NCBI RefSeq assembly: GCF_009689005.1
Contig: NZ_AP021879.1
Location: forward strand, 4,402,001 to 4,466,000
Direction: 5' to 3'
DNA: 64,000 nt
Source: Desulfosarcina ovata subsp. ovata
GTDB taxonomy: Bacteria; Desulfobacterota; Desulfobacteria; Desulfobacterales; Desulfosarcinaceae
The notes beneath the pieces are model-generated. The model was not told where the DNA came from and made no database searches. It saw only the letters and a program-made list of their open reading frames with translations. The position numbers and the translations under genes are program-made. Shown here one piece after another: positions 35,569-43,687 of this stretch; the first letter of the stretch is position 1, and every line of letters starts with the position of its first letter.

Positions 35569-35693
35569 CTGAACCATATTGCCAACGTCAGCAAAATGGT
35601 CAGATGGAAACCAATTTTATCCTGTCTAAGTTGATGAGCGTGGAAGCATTTGGCCGTCGTATCAAAAAATAGATTTGGATAAGGATCTCCAGA

Positions 35694-36734
35694 ATGAGTG
35701 AAGAAATAACGGGAAAAGGGGAATTGATCGTCTATCAGACCGAAGACGGCAGGGTTAAACTGGATGTCCGATTGGAGGATGAGACGGTCTGGCTGACCCA
35801 GAACATGATGGCCGAATTGTTTCAAACCACTCAGCAAAACATCAGCCTTCACATTCGTAATGTTTACGAAGAGGGCGAACTGGCACCGGAAGGAACTCAC
35901 AAGAAATTCTTGTCGGTTCAACAGGAGGGCAAACGACAGGTCCGCCGCAGCCTGGATTTTTACAATCTGGACATGATCATCTCGGTGGGCTATCGGGTCA
36001 AGAGCCTCATCGCCACCCGGTTTCGCATCTGGGCCACCCAGCGGCTCAAGGAGTACTTGGTCAAGGGCTTCACCATGGATGACGAGCGGCTGAAGAATCC
36101 GCCCGTGGCCGGATCGGTTGTGCCGGATTACTTCGACGAAATGCTGGCTCGCATCCGCGACATCCGTGCCAGCGAGCGTCGCATGTACCTGCGGGTTAAA
36201 GAGATATTCGCCATGGCCGGTGATTACAACCCCTCCTGGGCCGAGACCACCAAATTTTTCAGTGTCATCCAGAACAAGCTGCACTATGCGGCCACCGGCC
36301 TGACCGCCGCCGAACTGATCCGTAGCCGTGCCGACAACACCCTGCCCAACATGGGCTTGACCAGTTGGAAAGCGGACGAGGTACGCAAGACCGATGTGAC
36401 CATCGCCAAGAATTACCTCAACGAGAAAGAAATCGACGAACTCAACCGCATCGTGGTCATGTGGCTGGATTTTGCCGAAGACCAAGCCCTTCGCCGCAAG
36501 CAGGTTTTCATGAAGGATTGGGAGCGGAAGTTGGATGAGTTTCTTAAGTTCAATGACCGTAATGTGCTTCCCAATGCTGGGTGCGTGAGCAAGAAGGTAG
36601 CGGATGAGCATGCAAAATTAGCGTATGATCGGTTTGCTAAAAGGCGTAGAAGTTACAAAGAAGATGTTGGTGTTATAAATAATATCAATGCGTTGGAAAT
36701 AGCAGCGAAACAGTTGCCTAAAGCTAAAAAATAA
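35694..36734 (+). CDS. RhuM-family protein
   Basis: 346 residues. The N-terminal ~100 residues (VWLTQNMMAELFQTTQQNISLHIRNVYEEGEL) read as a DNA-binding domain, then RSLDFYNLDMIISVGYRVKS and the conserved RFRIWATQRLKEYLVKGF of the RhuM family. RhuM-like proteins are often carried in restriction, toxin-antitoxin and prophage loci; the biochemical function is unknown. It sits between hsdM and hsdS, in the same direction. Confidence 0.85.
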   Translation: MSEEITGKGELIVYQTEDGRVKLDVRLEDETVWLTQNMMAELFQTTQQNISLHIRNVYEEGELAPEGTHKKFLSVQQEGKRQVRRSLDFYNLDMIISVGYRVKSLIATRFRIWATQRLKEYLVKGFTMDDERLKNPPVAGSVVPDYFDEMLARIRDIRASERRMYLRVKEIFAMAGDYNPSWAETTKFFSVIQNKLHYAATGLTAAELIRSRADNTLPNMGLTSWKADEVRKTDVTIAKNYLNEKEIDELNRIVVMWLDFAEDQALRRKQVFMKDWERKLDEFLKFNDRNVLPNAGCVSKKVADEHAKLAYDRFAKRRRSYKEDVGVINNINALEIAAKQLPKAKK

Positions 36735-36755
36735 CTTTTGATTTGGAAAATAATT

Positions 36756-37937
36756 ATGGCTCCAAAAAACTGGAAAAGGGAACAAATTTCGAAATTGTGT
36801 GAACATGCAATTGATTGTTTAAACCGGACAGCTCCCATCGTTGATGAAGAAACGCCATACATTATGATAAGGACATCAAACATTAAGGAGGGCAAGATCC
36901 ATTTGGCTGATATCAAATATGTAAATGAAGATGTATATATAAAATGGACAAGAAGATTGGCTCCTAAACTAGGAGATGTGATTTTAACAAGAGAGGCTCC
37001 TGTAGGAGAAGTCGGTATTGTAAATTCGCATGAAAAAATATTTTTAGGACAAAGGCTTTTTCAATATAGAGCAAATAGAAATCTATTGGACCCTAAATTT
37101 TTGCTGTATACTTTGTTGTCACCAAACACTCAAAAGTACATTAAAGAGGTATCATTCGGCGCCACAGTTCACCATATAAAAGTAGAAGAAGCTTTAAAAA
37201 TACCTATTTGTTACCCTCCTCTTTCAGAACAAACAGCCATTGCAGATCTGCTTTCTACTTGGGATAAGGCTATCGAAAAGATTGAGCAGCTTATTGACAA
37301 AAAACTCGAATCTAAATCCTACCAACTTAAAGCTCTTATCAATGGAAAAAAGCCGAACGATACTGTTGGTGCTTTCGCCCGACCAAAAGCCCGCAAAACA
37401 AAAAGACCAACCGAATCATACCTTGCGTTAGGGATAAGAAGCCATTTCAAGGGCTCTTTTCAGAGAAAAATCGAAGATCCTGAAACTGTGAGTATGGAAA
37501 CCCTCTACAGGGTAAAAAAGAACGACCTTATCGTAAACATAACGTTCGCATGGGAAGGTGCAATTGCACTGGTAAAGGAAGAAGATGAACACTGTTACGT
37601 TTCCCATCGGTTCCCAACATATGTCATCAATGAAAAGGTAGCCAATCCAAGATTCATTCATCATATGATTCAATCAAATCGGATGAAATACGAATTGACC
37701 AATATTTCACCCGGTGGAGCCGGTAGAAACCGTGTTTTGAACAAAAAAGATTTTTTGAAAATTCCCATTTGGTTGCCCGATATCAAAACACAGAAAAAAA
37801 TTGGTGAAGCATTAGACACCATGGATCAGGAGATCAAGATTTTGGAACAGCTTTTAGAGAAATATAAAAAACAAAAACGCGGCCTGATGCAGAAATTGCT
37901 CACCGGCAAATGGTGGGTGAAAATCAAGGAGGCATGA
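36756..37937 (+). CDS. hsdS: HsdS: full-size type I specificity subunit
   Basis: 393 residues from the ATG at 36756. Two target-recognition domains (~1-170, MIRTSNIKEGKI ... GDVILTREAPVGEVG; ~215-370) are each followed by a conserved helix (PPLSEQTAIADLLSTWDKAIEKIEQLI; TQKKIGEALDTMDQEIKILEQLLEKY), the normal HsdS layout. It determines the DNA sequence read by HsdM/HsdR. Strongly AT-rich compared with hsdM, as is usual for recombining specificity genes. A TTG six codons upstream is an alternative start. Confidence 0.93.
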   Translation: MAPKNWKREQISKLCEHAIDCLNRTAPIVDEETPYIMIRTSNIKEGKIHLADIKYVNEDVYIKWTRRLAPKLGDVILTREAPVGEVGIVNSHEKIFLGQRLFQYRANRNLLDPKFLLYTLLSPNTQKYIKEVSFGATVHHIKVEEALKIPICYPPLSEQTAIADLLSTWDKAIEKIEQLIDKKLESKSYQLKALINGKKPNDTVGAFARPKARKTKRPTESYLALGIRSHFKGSFQRKIEDPETVSMETLYRVKKNDLIVNITFAWEGAIALVKEEDEHCYVSHRFPTYVINEKVANPRFIHHMIQSNRMKYELTNISPGGAGRNRVLNKKDFLKIPIWLPDIKTQKKIGEALDTMDQEIKILEQLLEKYKKQKRGLMQKLLTGKWWVKIKEA

Positions 37938-37973
37938 AATCCATTTCGTTCCGGATTTGCAGGGAACCGTAGG

Positions 37974-37994
37974 GGCAGGCCCCCGTGCCTGCCC
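37974..37994. repeat. REP-like palindrome
   Basis: GGGCAGGC-CCCGT-GCCTGCCC, preceded by GTAGG, 36 bp after hsdS. Same family as the palindromes in the array and in the RAYT gene. Confidence 0.65.
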
Positions 37995-38030
37995 TGTCAT
38001 GGATGACCGACGATGGTGAGGGCAACCACA

Positions 38031-38404
38031 GGGGGTTGCCCCTACGGGGTGCCAACCATGGCCCATGATTTGAAAATTCATCACGGCTGTTCTGTTCGTA
38101 TTTGCGTTCATGATTATTCCCGTGCCTGCCCTGGTATTGGTCACCATCTGGAGGGCAAGACAGGCTCTGGAACCGGCGCAACCGCATGGATCAGGGCCAC
38201 CGCAGGGGGTTGCCCCTACGGGGTGCCAACCATGACCGATGATTTGAAAATTCATCACGGCTGTTCCCTTCGTTTTTGCGTTCGTGATTATTCCCGTGCC
38301 TGCCCTGGTATTGGTCACCATCTGGAGGGCAAGACAAAAACCGGGGCCGTCGCCACCGCATGGATCAGGGCAACCACAGGGGGTTGCCCCTACGGGTGCC
38401 AATC
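38031..38404. repeat. 174-bp tandem repeat array carrying RAYT 5' ends
   Basis: Two full 174-bp units (38031-38204, 38205-38378) and the start of a third (38379 on). Each starts with a REP-like palindrome (GGGCAACC ... GGTTGCCC) and then has an ATG (38058, 38232) and codons reading HDLKIHHGCS and DYSRACPGIGH. These match the first ~25 residues of the RAYT at 38405 (HDSKIHHRRS, DYSRAGAYF). The third unit continues into the real RAYT gene. 174 is divisible by three, so a frame of 131 codons runs through both units. It looks like repeated capture or slippage of the RAYT 5' region together with its REP. Confidence 0.85.
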
Positions 38405-39052
38405 ATGACCCATGATTCCAAAATTCATCACCGACGGTCCATTCGTTTGCGCGGGTACGATTATTCACGCGCTGGCGCCTATTTCGTCACCATCTGCGCA
38501 CAAAATCGGGAATGTCTGTTTGGGGAAATGATGGCCAAACAAATGGTGCTGAACGATGCGGGCAAAATGATCCGATCGGTATGGGATGAGATACCCCACC
38601 ATTACCCGGGAATCGGCACCGATGAATTTGTAATCATGCCCAACCATATTCATGGGATTATCGTCATCGTAAAGGCAGGCTCTCGTGCCTGCCCATCATC
38701 GGTGCAACCCTCTATAAAAGGGCAACCACAGGGGGGTGCCCCTACGATGACATTGCCCGACGTGGTGCATCGGTTCAAAACCATGACAACCAAACGGTAT
38801 TCAGACGGTGTCAAACAAAACGACTGGAAACCATTCCCCGGTAAATTGTGGCAACGCAATTATTGGGAACATATCGTGCGGGATGAATTGGAATTGAACG
38901 CTATTCGGGAGTACGTTCGCAACAACCCCGCGCAATGGGAATTGGATCGTTTAAATGTGATGTTTTCGGATCGGCAGGCCTTTAAAAAGAAACCGCAGAA
39001 AGGGCAACCTCAGGGAGTTGCCCATACGGAGGGGAAACCATGGATGGTATGA
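38405..39052 (+). CDS. REP-associated tyrosine transposase (RAYT), Y1_Tnp domain
   Basis: 215 residues. The HUH motif is in EFVIMPNHIHGIIVIV (~78-93); the catalytic Tyr is probably in EYVRNNPAQW (~172). The family cuts single-stranded REP palindromes and is related to IS200/IS605 TnpA. REP-like palindromes lie inside its own frame: residues ~90-115 (KAGSRACPSSVQPSIKGQPQG) and the last ~15 residues (KGQPQGVAHTEGK) are translated REP DNA. The 3' end overlaps hsdR by 13 bp. Whether the enzyme is still active with these in-frame additions is unclear. Confidence 0.9.
   Translation: MTHDSKIHHRRSIRLRGYDYSRAGAYFVTICAQNRECLFGEMMAKQMVLNDAGKMIRSVWDEIPHHYPGIGTDEFVIMPNHIHGIIVIVKAGSRACPSSVQPSIKGQPQGGAPTMTLPDVVHRFKTMTTKRYSDGVKQNDWKPFPGKLWQRNYWEHIVRDELELNAIREYVRNNPAQWELDRLNVMFSDRQAFKKKPQKGQPQGVAHTEGKPWMV
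38674..38742. repeat. Two REP-like palindromes inside the RAYT coding sequence
   Basis: GGCAGGC-TCTCGT-GCCTGCC (38674-38693) and an imperfect GGGCAACC ... GGGTGCCCC (38719-38742). They encode an apparent in-frame insertion right after the HUH strand. Confidence 0.65.
39002..39023. repeat. REP-like palindrome at the RAYT 3' end, before hsdR
   Basis: GGGCAAC ... GTTGCCC with an 8-base loop, followed after 6 bases by GGAGGGG, the probable ribosome site of hsdR (ATG 39040). An mRNA stem here could affect hsdR translation. Confidence 0.6.
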
Positions 39053-42000
39053 GATCGTTCCGATTCAATGAAAAGTATCTCTCCCAGATTCCTGCCCTGC
39101 AACTTCTCATCAACTTGGGTTTTTGCTACCTGACGCCCTCCCAGGTCCTTGCCCAGCGCCAGGGAAAACGCGGCAATGTCCTTCTGGAAAGCATCCTTGG
39201 TGAACAGCTCCGGCAGATCAACCGCATCCAGTACAAGGGGCGCGAGTTCCTCTTCAGCGAGGAAAACATCCAGAGCGCCATCCAGAAACTCAAGAGCGTC
39301 AAGTATGATGGCCTGCTGCGCACCAACGAGGTGATTTACGATTTGCTCACCCTGGGAACGGCCTTGGAGCAGACCATTGAAGGCGATTCCAAAAGTTTCA
39401 ACCTGCGTTATATTGACTGGCGCAATCCTGATCGTAATGTTTTCCATGTGACTGCCGAATTTCCGGTTGAGCGTACGCGCAGCACCGAAACAGCCCGGCC
39501 GGATATCATACTTTTTGTCAACGGCATTCCCATGGCGGTGATCGAATGCAAGTCCCCCAAGGTGTCCATTGAGCAAGCTGTCAGTCACTCCATCCGCAAT
39601 CAAGGCGAGGATTACATTCCCAAGCTGTTCGTCTATGTGCAGTTGGTCATGGGCATCAATAAAAATGAGGCCCGTTTTGCCACGACCGGCTCGGCGGCAA
39701 AATTCTGGGGCGTCTGGAAGGAGTTGCGGGATAAGGAGAAGGCGGTTGTTCAGGCCATCCATGCCCCGCTTGAGGAAGAGCAGAATAACCAGTTGTTCTC
39801 CGGGGATTTCAAGGCAGCCCGCACGTTTTTCGAATCCCAGGCAGCGGAAGGCGATCGCTTGGCAACCGAACAGGACAAGGCGCTTTACAGCCTCTGTCGC
39901 CCCGAGCGGCTGCTGGAGTTGGCGTATCGCTTTACGGTGTTCGAAAACGGCATCAAGAAAATCGCCCGCTATCAGCAATATTTCGTTGTTCAATCCACCA
40001 TGACACGGATCCGGCAGCCCAATGGCCAGGAGCGGCGCAGGGGCGGCATCATCTGGCATACCCAGGGATCGGGCAAATCCCTGACCATGGTGATGCTGGC
40101 TCGCAACCTGGCCCTGGATTCGGAAATCTGCAACCCGCGTATCGTCTTGGTCACCGATCGCGACGATCTGGACAAGCAGCTGGGCAACACCTTTGCTGCC
40201 TGTGGTCTGGATCCCAATCGGGCCACTTCGGGACGCAACCTGCTCGAACTGGTGGCCGAGCACAAGGCCGCCATCGTTACCACCCTGATCCATAAATTCG
40301 ACAAGGCCTTGAACGTCAAGAAATATCAGGATGACTCGCCCGATATTTTTATGCTCATCGATGAGAGCCATCGCACCAACTTTGGATCCTTTTCGGCCCG
40401 CATGCGCCAGATGTTCCCCAATGCCTGCTACCTGGGGTTCACCGGCACGCCTCTGTTGAAAAAAGAGAAAAACAATTTTCGCAAATTTGGCGGACTGATT
40501 GAACCCCACTACTCCATCAAACAGGCCGTAGCGGATAATGCCGTGGTGCCCCTGCTCTATGAAGGCCGGCATGTGGAGATGTCTCAGAACAAGGCGGCCA
40601 TCGACCTTTGGTTCGAACGGCACACCCAGGGATTAAGTCCCAAGCAAAAGGCCGATTTGAAACGCAAGTATGCCCGGGCCGAAATGCTGAACAAGGCGGA
40701 ACAGGTGATTTACATGCGCGCCTTTGACATCAGCGAGCATTTCCGTGCGACCTGGCAGGGGACCGGTTTCAAGGCCCAGCTGGTAGCCCCCAACAAGGTC
40801 TCGGCGTTGAAATACCATGCGTATCTGGAAGAGATCGGCCATGTTACATCGGATGTGGTGATTTCGCCGCCGGATACCCGCGAAAGTTATGAAGAGACCG
40901 ATGACGAACCAACGGACGAAGTGGTCAAGTTCTGGCAGAAAATGATGAAACGCTACGGGGGCGAAGCCGAATACGTGAAGCAGATTATCAATCGCTTCAA
41001 ACACGGCCCGGATCCCGAAGTGCTGATCGTGGTGAGCAAACTGCTGACCGGCTTCGATGCACCGAGAAATACAGTTATTTACCTGTGCAAGGAACTGCGA
41101 GAACATACCTTGTTGCAAGCCATTGCCAGGGTGAACCGGTTATATGAGGCAAAGGAGTTTGGCTACGTGATCGATCATGTGGGGCTTTTGGGTGAGTTGG
41201 ACAAAGCCCTGACCATGTACAGCGCTTTCGAGGGGTTTGATGAACAGGATCTGGCTGGGACCTTGGCATCGGTGATCGAGCAGGTACGGCAATTGCCCCA
41301 GCGTTATTCCGACCTTTGGGATGTGTTCAAAACCGTCAAAAACAGCTACGACGAAGAGGCCTATGAAGTGCTGTTGGCCGATGATGAACTGCGGGAAAGC
41401 TTCTATCAACGTTTGGCCGAATACAGCAAAACCCTTGCTATTGCCTTGTCTACCGAATCCTTTGGGATGCAGACCGATGAAAAAACGCTACGACGGTATA
41501 AAACCGACCTGACCCGGTTTCAGAACCTCAAGGCCGCCGTAAAGCTGCGCTATGCTGAAGCCATCGACTACCGCGATTATGAACCCAAGATAAAAAAGCT
41601 GTTGGATACACATATCCAGGCTAATGAAGTGGTTCAGCTCAACGAGCCGGTCAACATTTTCGATGACCAGATGTTCGGTCAGGTCAAAGAATCCCAAAGT
41701 GTATATGGTGAGAAAACAACGGCTGCCAAGGCCGATGCAATCGCCCACGCCACCAAACGGGTCATCACCGAAAAGATGGAGGAGGACCCGGCCTTTTACG
41801 GCAAGTTTTCCAAGCTGATTCAGCAGGCTATCGATGATTTCCGGGCAAAACGGTTGTCCGATATGGCCTATCTGGAAAAAGTGATCGAAATTCGCCACAA
41901 AGTCGTAAATCGGCAACATGATGATCTTCCCGAGCGGCTTGTGGACAAGGAAAATGCGGCAGCTTATTACGGGGTGATCAAGTCTTTTTTCGATCAGCAG

Positions 42001-42249
42001 GGGTTGACACCCGAGACATGTGAACAACTTGGTATGGAGACGGCCATGGCTGTCGATGACATATTACAGCGTAATTGGAAGGTGCTTTTCTGGGAAGATA
42101 CGGATGCCCAGAACAAAGTCATCGATGCCATCGAGGATTTTCTCTATGACGAAATAAAAGGCAGGCATGGCATGGCTTTGGACCTATCCCAGATTGACGA
42201 GCTGATCGAGCGGACCATGCAAGTAGCTCAAGCCAGGCGGGTAGAATGA
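39040..42249 (+). CDS. hsdR: HsdR: type I restriction endonuclease and translocase
   Basis: 1069 residues. The N-terminal PD-(D/E)xK nuclease is visible as ARPDIILFVNGIPMAVIECKSPK (~152-174). Two RecA-like motor domains follow, with Walker A HTQGSGKSLTM (~340) and the DEAD-like box LIDESHR (~440), then the helicase end ARVNRLYEAKEFGYVIDHVG. It translocates DNA and cuts it far from the recognition site when that site is unmethylated. The start ATG at 39040 overlaps the RAYT end; MRSFRFNEKYL at 39049 is an alternative. Overlaps the next gene by 4 bp. Confidence 0.95.
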   Translation: MDGMRSFRFNEKYLSQIPALQLLINLGFCYLTPSQVLAQRQGKRGNVLLESILGEQLRQINRIQYKGREFLFSEENIQSAIQKLKSVKYDGLLRTNEVIYDLLTLGTALEQTIEGDSKSFNLRYIDWRNPDRNVFHVTAEFPVERTRSTETARPDIILFVNGIPMAVIECKSPKVSIEQAVSHSIRNQGEDYIPKLFVYVQLVMGINKNEARFATTGSAAKFWGVWKELRDKEKAVVQAIHAPLEEEQNNQLFSGDFKAARTFFESQAAEGDRLATEQDKALYSLCRPERLLELAYRFTVFENGIKKIARYQQYFVVQSTMTRIRQPNGQERRRGGIIWHTQGSGKSLTMVMLARNLALDSEICNPRIVLVTDRDDLDKQLGNTFAACGLDPNRATSGRNLLELVAEHKAAIVTTLIHKFDKALNVKKYQDDSPDIFMLIDESHRTNFGSFSARMRQMFPNACYLGFTGTPLLKKEKNNFRKFGGLIEPHYSIKQAVADNAVVPLLYEGRHVEMSQNKAAIDLWFERHTQGLSPKQKADLKRKYARAEMLNKAEQVIYMRAFDISEHFRATWQGTGFKAQLVAPNKVSALKYHAYLEEIGHVTSDVVISPPDTRESYEETDDEPTDEVVKFWQKMMKRYGGEAEYVKQIINRFKHGPDPEVLIVVSKLLTGFDAPRNTVIYLCKELREHTLLQAIARVNRLYEAKEFGYVIDHVGLLGELDKALTMYSAFEGFDEQDLAGTLASVIEQVRQLPQRYSDLWDVFKTVKNSYDEEAYEVLLADDELRESFYQRLAEYSKTLAIALSTESFGMQTDEKTLRRYKTDLTRFQNLKAAVKLRYAEAIDYRDYEPKIKKLLDTHIQANEVVQLNEPVNIFDDQMFGQVKESQSVYGEKTTAAKADAIAHATKRVITEKMEEDPAFYGKFSKLIQQAIDDFRAKRLSDMAYLEKVIEIRHKVVNRQHDDLPERLVDKENAAAYYGVIKSFFDQQGLTPETCEQLGMETAMAVDDILQRNWKVLFWEDTDAQNKVIDAIEDFLYDEIKGRHGMALDLSQIDELIERTMQVAQARRVE

Positions 42250-42956
42250 AAGCGCATGGAACGGTCCTGTTTGGCCGGACGGAAATTCAATTCAAGCTGC
42301 TGTTCGTAAATCGCAAAACCATGGAGATCGCCGTTCATCCTGACCAGACCGTGGTTGTCAAGGCACCTTCGGGAACGCCTTACAAAAAAGTTGAGAATAA
42401 GGTGCTGAAACGGGCGGCCTGGATAGTTCGGCAACTCAATTTCTTTCAGCAGTTTGAACCCCGGACCCCCAAAAGAAATTATGTGGGTGGAGAAACCCAT
42501 TTTTATCTGGGTAAGCGGTATCGACTTAAAATCCACGATGCAGTGCATAATGGCGTTAAGTTGAATCGCGGATTTTTTAATATCAGCGTTAAATCCGACC
42601 GGTCGCCAGAACATATCAAAAAGCTGATGGATGCTTGGTATGTGAACCAGGCAGAAGTGAAATTCAGGGAAAGTATAGAACGCTGCTGGATAAAATTTGC
42701 CCACCAGGGGGTTGTCAAACCGCGGCTGAGCATACGCCGCATGAAAAAACGATGGGGTAGTTTGTCAAAAAAAGGTCTTCTGACCTTAAATACAAATCTG
42801 ATCCGCGCACCCAAGGCGTGTATCGACTACGTGATTACCCATGAACTCTGCCACACGCTGCATCATGACCACGGTTCGGATTTCTACCGGTTGCTGGAAC
42901 GGGTGATGCCGGATTGGGAAAAACGCAAGGCAAAGCTTGAACTGGCGATGGTATAA
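42246..42956 (+). CDS. YgjP/M48-like metallopeptidase (HELCH type)
   Basis: 236 residues of the YgjP/DUF45 family. RRMKKRWGSLSKKGLLTLNTNLIRAP and the zinc site THELCHTLHHDHGSDFYRLLE (HExxH plus a downstream His and Phe/Tyr). ATGA overlap with the hsdR stop indicates coupling. Such small metallopeptidases are frequent at the end of type I R-M operons; a role in processing HsdR or in control is possible but not proven. Confidence 0.88.
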   Translation: MKAHGTVLFGRTEIQFKLLFVNRKTMEIAVHPDQTVVVKAPSGTPYKKVENKVLKRAAWIVRQLNFFQQFEPRTPKRNYVGGETHFYLGKRYRLKIHDAVHNGVKLNRGFFNISVKSDRSPEHIKKLMDAWYVNQAEVKFRESIERCWIKFAHQGVVKPRLSIRRMKKRWGSLSKKGLLTLNTNLIRAPKACIDYVITHELCHTLHHDHGSDFYRLLERVMPDWEKRKAKLELAMV

Positions 42957-42964
42957 GAGGTTAT

Positions 42965-43224
42965 ATGACGGTTGAAAAGAGCACAATGGCTCGATCCAAA
43001 CCGAAAATGACCAAGAGGCATGCCCTAATCGTCAACCTACTGAAGATATATAGCATCCACGGCTATCGCCACAGTCTGTTGGAAATTCAAAAGCTCATGT
43101 ATTTCATGCAGGCCGCAGGTGAACAACTCCGTTTGAATTACACCCAAAATACAGGATGAAACCCCGCCATATCAAGAAGGCATGGACCCGGTTAAAGGAT
43201 GAAAACTGGCTTGATGCTGCCTGA
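42965..43224 (+). pseudogene. DarG-like antitoxin, C-terminal remnant
   Basis: The first piece (42965-43159) reads ALIVNLLKIYSIHGYRHSLLEIQKLMYFMQAAGEQLRLNY, matching the C-terminal domain of DarG, the macrodomain antitoxin of the DNA-ADP-ribosylating toxin DarT. After a stop/frame change, 43156-43224 gives HIKKAWTRLKDENWL, similar to the very end of DarG. The macrodomain (over 150 residues) and the middle part are missing, and no darT is seen. Possible fragment of a lost DarTG system in the defence island. Confidence 0.65.
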
Positions 43225-43334
43225 AAATACTTGGGAGGTGGAAATGCCTTTTCAGGTGTAAGCCTGAATTCCCGATAGGGAAGTTATGGACGGCATGGAC
43301 CCAGTGGACAAAATGGACCGGGCGAGCGGTGGCT

Positions 43335-43636
43335 ATGGTTGATCGTGAACCATTGATTCCCAAGCACGGTGGTTATCGCAGGCTGAAGAGCTTCCAGATC
43401 GCACAACTGGCCTATGACCTGACGGTGCGGTTTTGCGAGCGCTATGTGGATCGGTTCAGCCGCACCCGCGCACTTACACCTACCCCGAAATTGCCGCCAA
43501 CGCCGCGCTGGCGCTCATTGCCGTAGCCTGCAGCCTGCTTGACCGTCAGATTGCCGCCTAATCAAAAGCCTTCGAAAGGCAAGGCGGTTTCACCGAACGC
43601 ATCTACCGTGTACGCAAATCCCGCAGAAAGTCGTGA
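43335..43636 (+). pseudogene. Four-helix suffix-domain protein, broken
   Basis: MVDREPLIPKHGGYRRLKSFQIAQLAYDLTVRFCERYVDRFSRT matches the start of four-helix-bundle (S23-like) proteins that sit in other genes' neighbourhoods. Another frame gives the C-terminal part YPEIAANAALALIAVACSLLDRQIAA, TAA in place of a Gln codon, then KAFERQGGFTERIYRVRKSRRKS. So an internal deletion with frame change plus a nonsense codon. Function of the family is unknown. Confidence 0.78.
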
Positions 43637-43687
43637 TGGTCCGGCAAGGCAGCTAAAGCCCCGCTCCAAACCGCCAATAACCGTTTC

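Noticed and set aside
38031..38404. CRISPR array
   Set aside because: Units are 174 bp and nearly identical throughout, with no unique spacers and no cas genes.
38013..38408. 131-codon open frame through the tandem repeats
   Set aside because: It arises because the repeat unit is 58 codons long; the content is translated REP DNA and partial RAYT starts. Treated as repeat, not as a gene, though leader peptides are not excluded.
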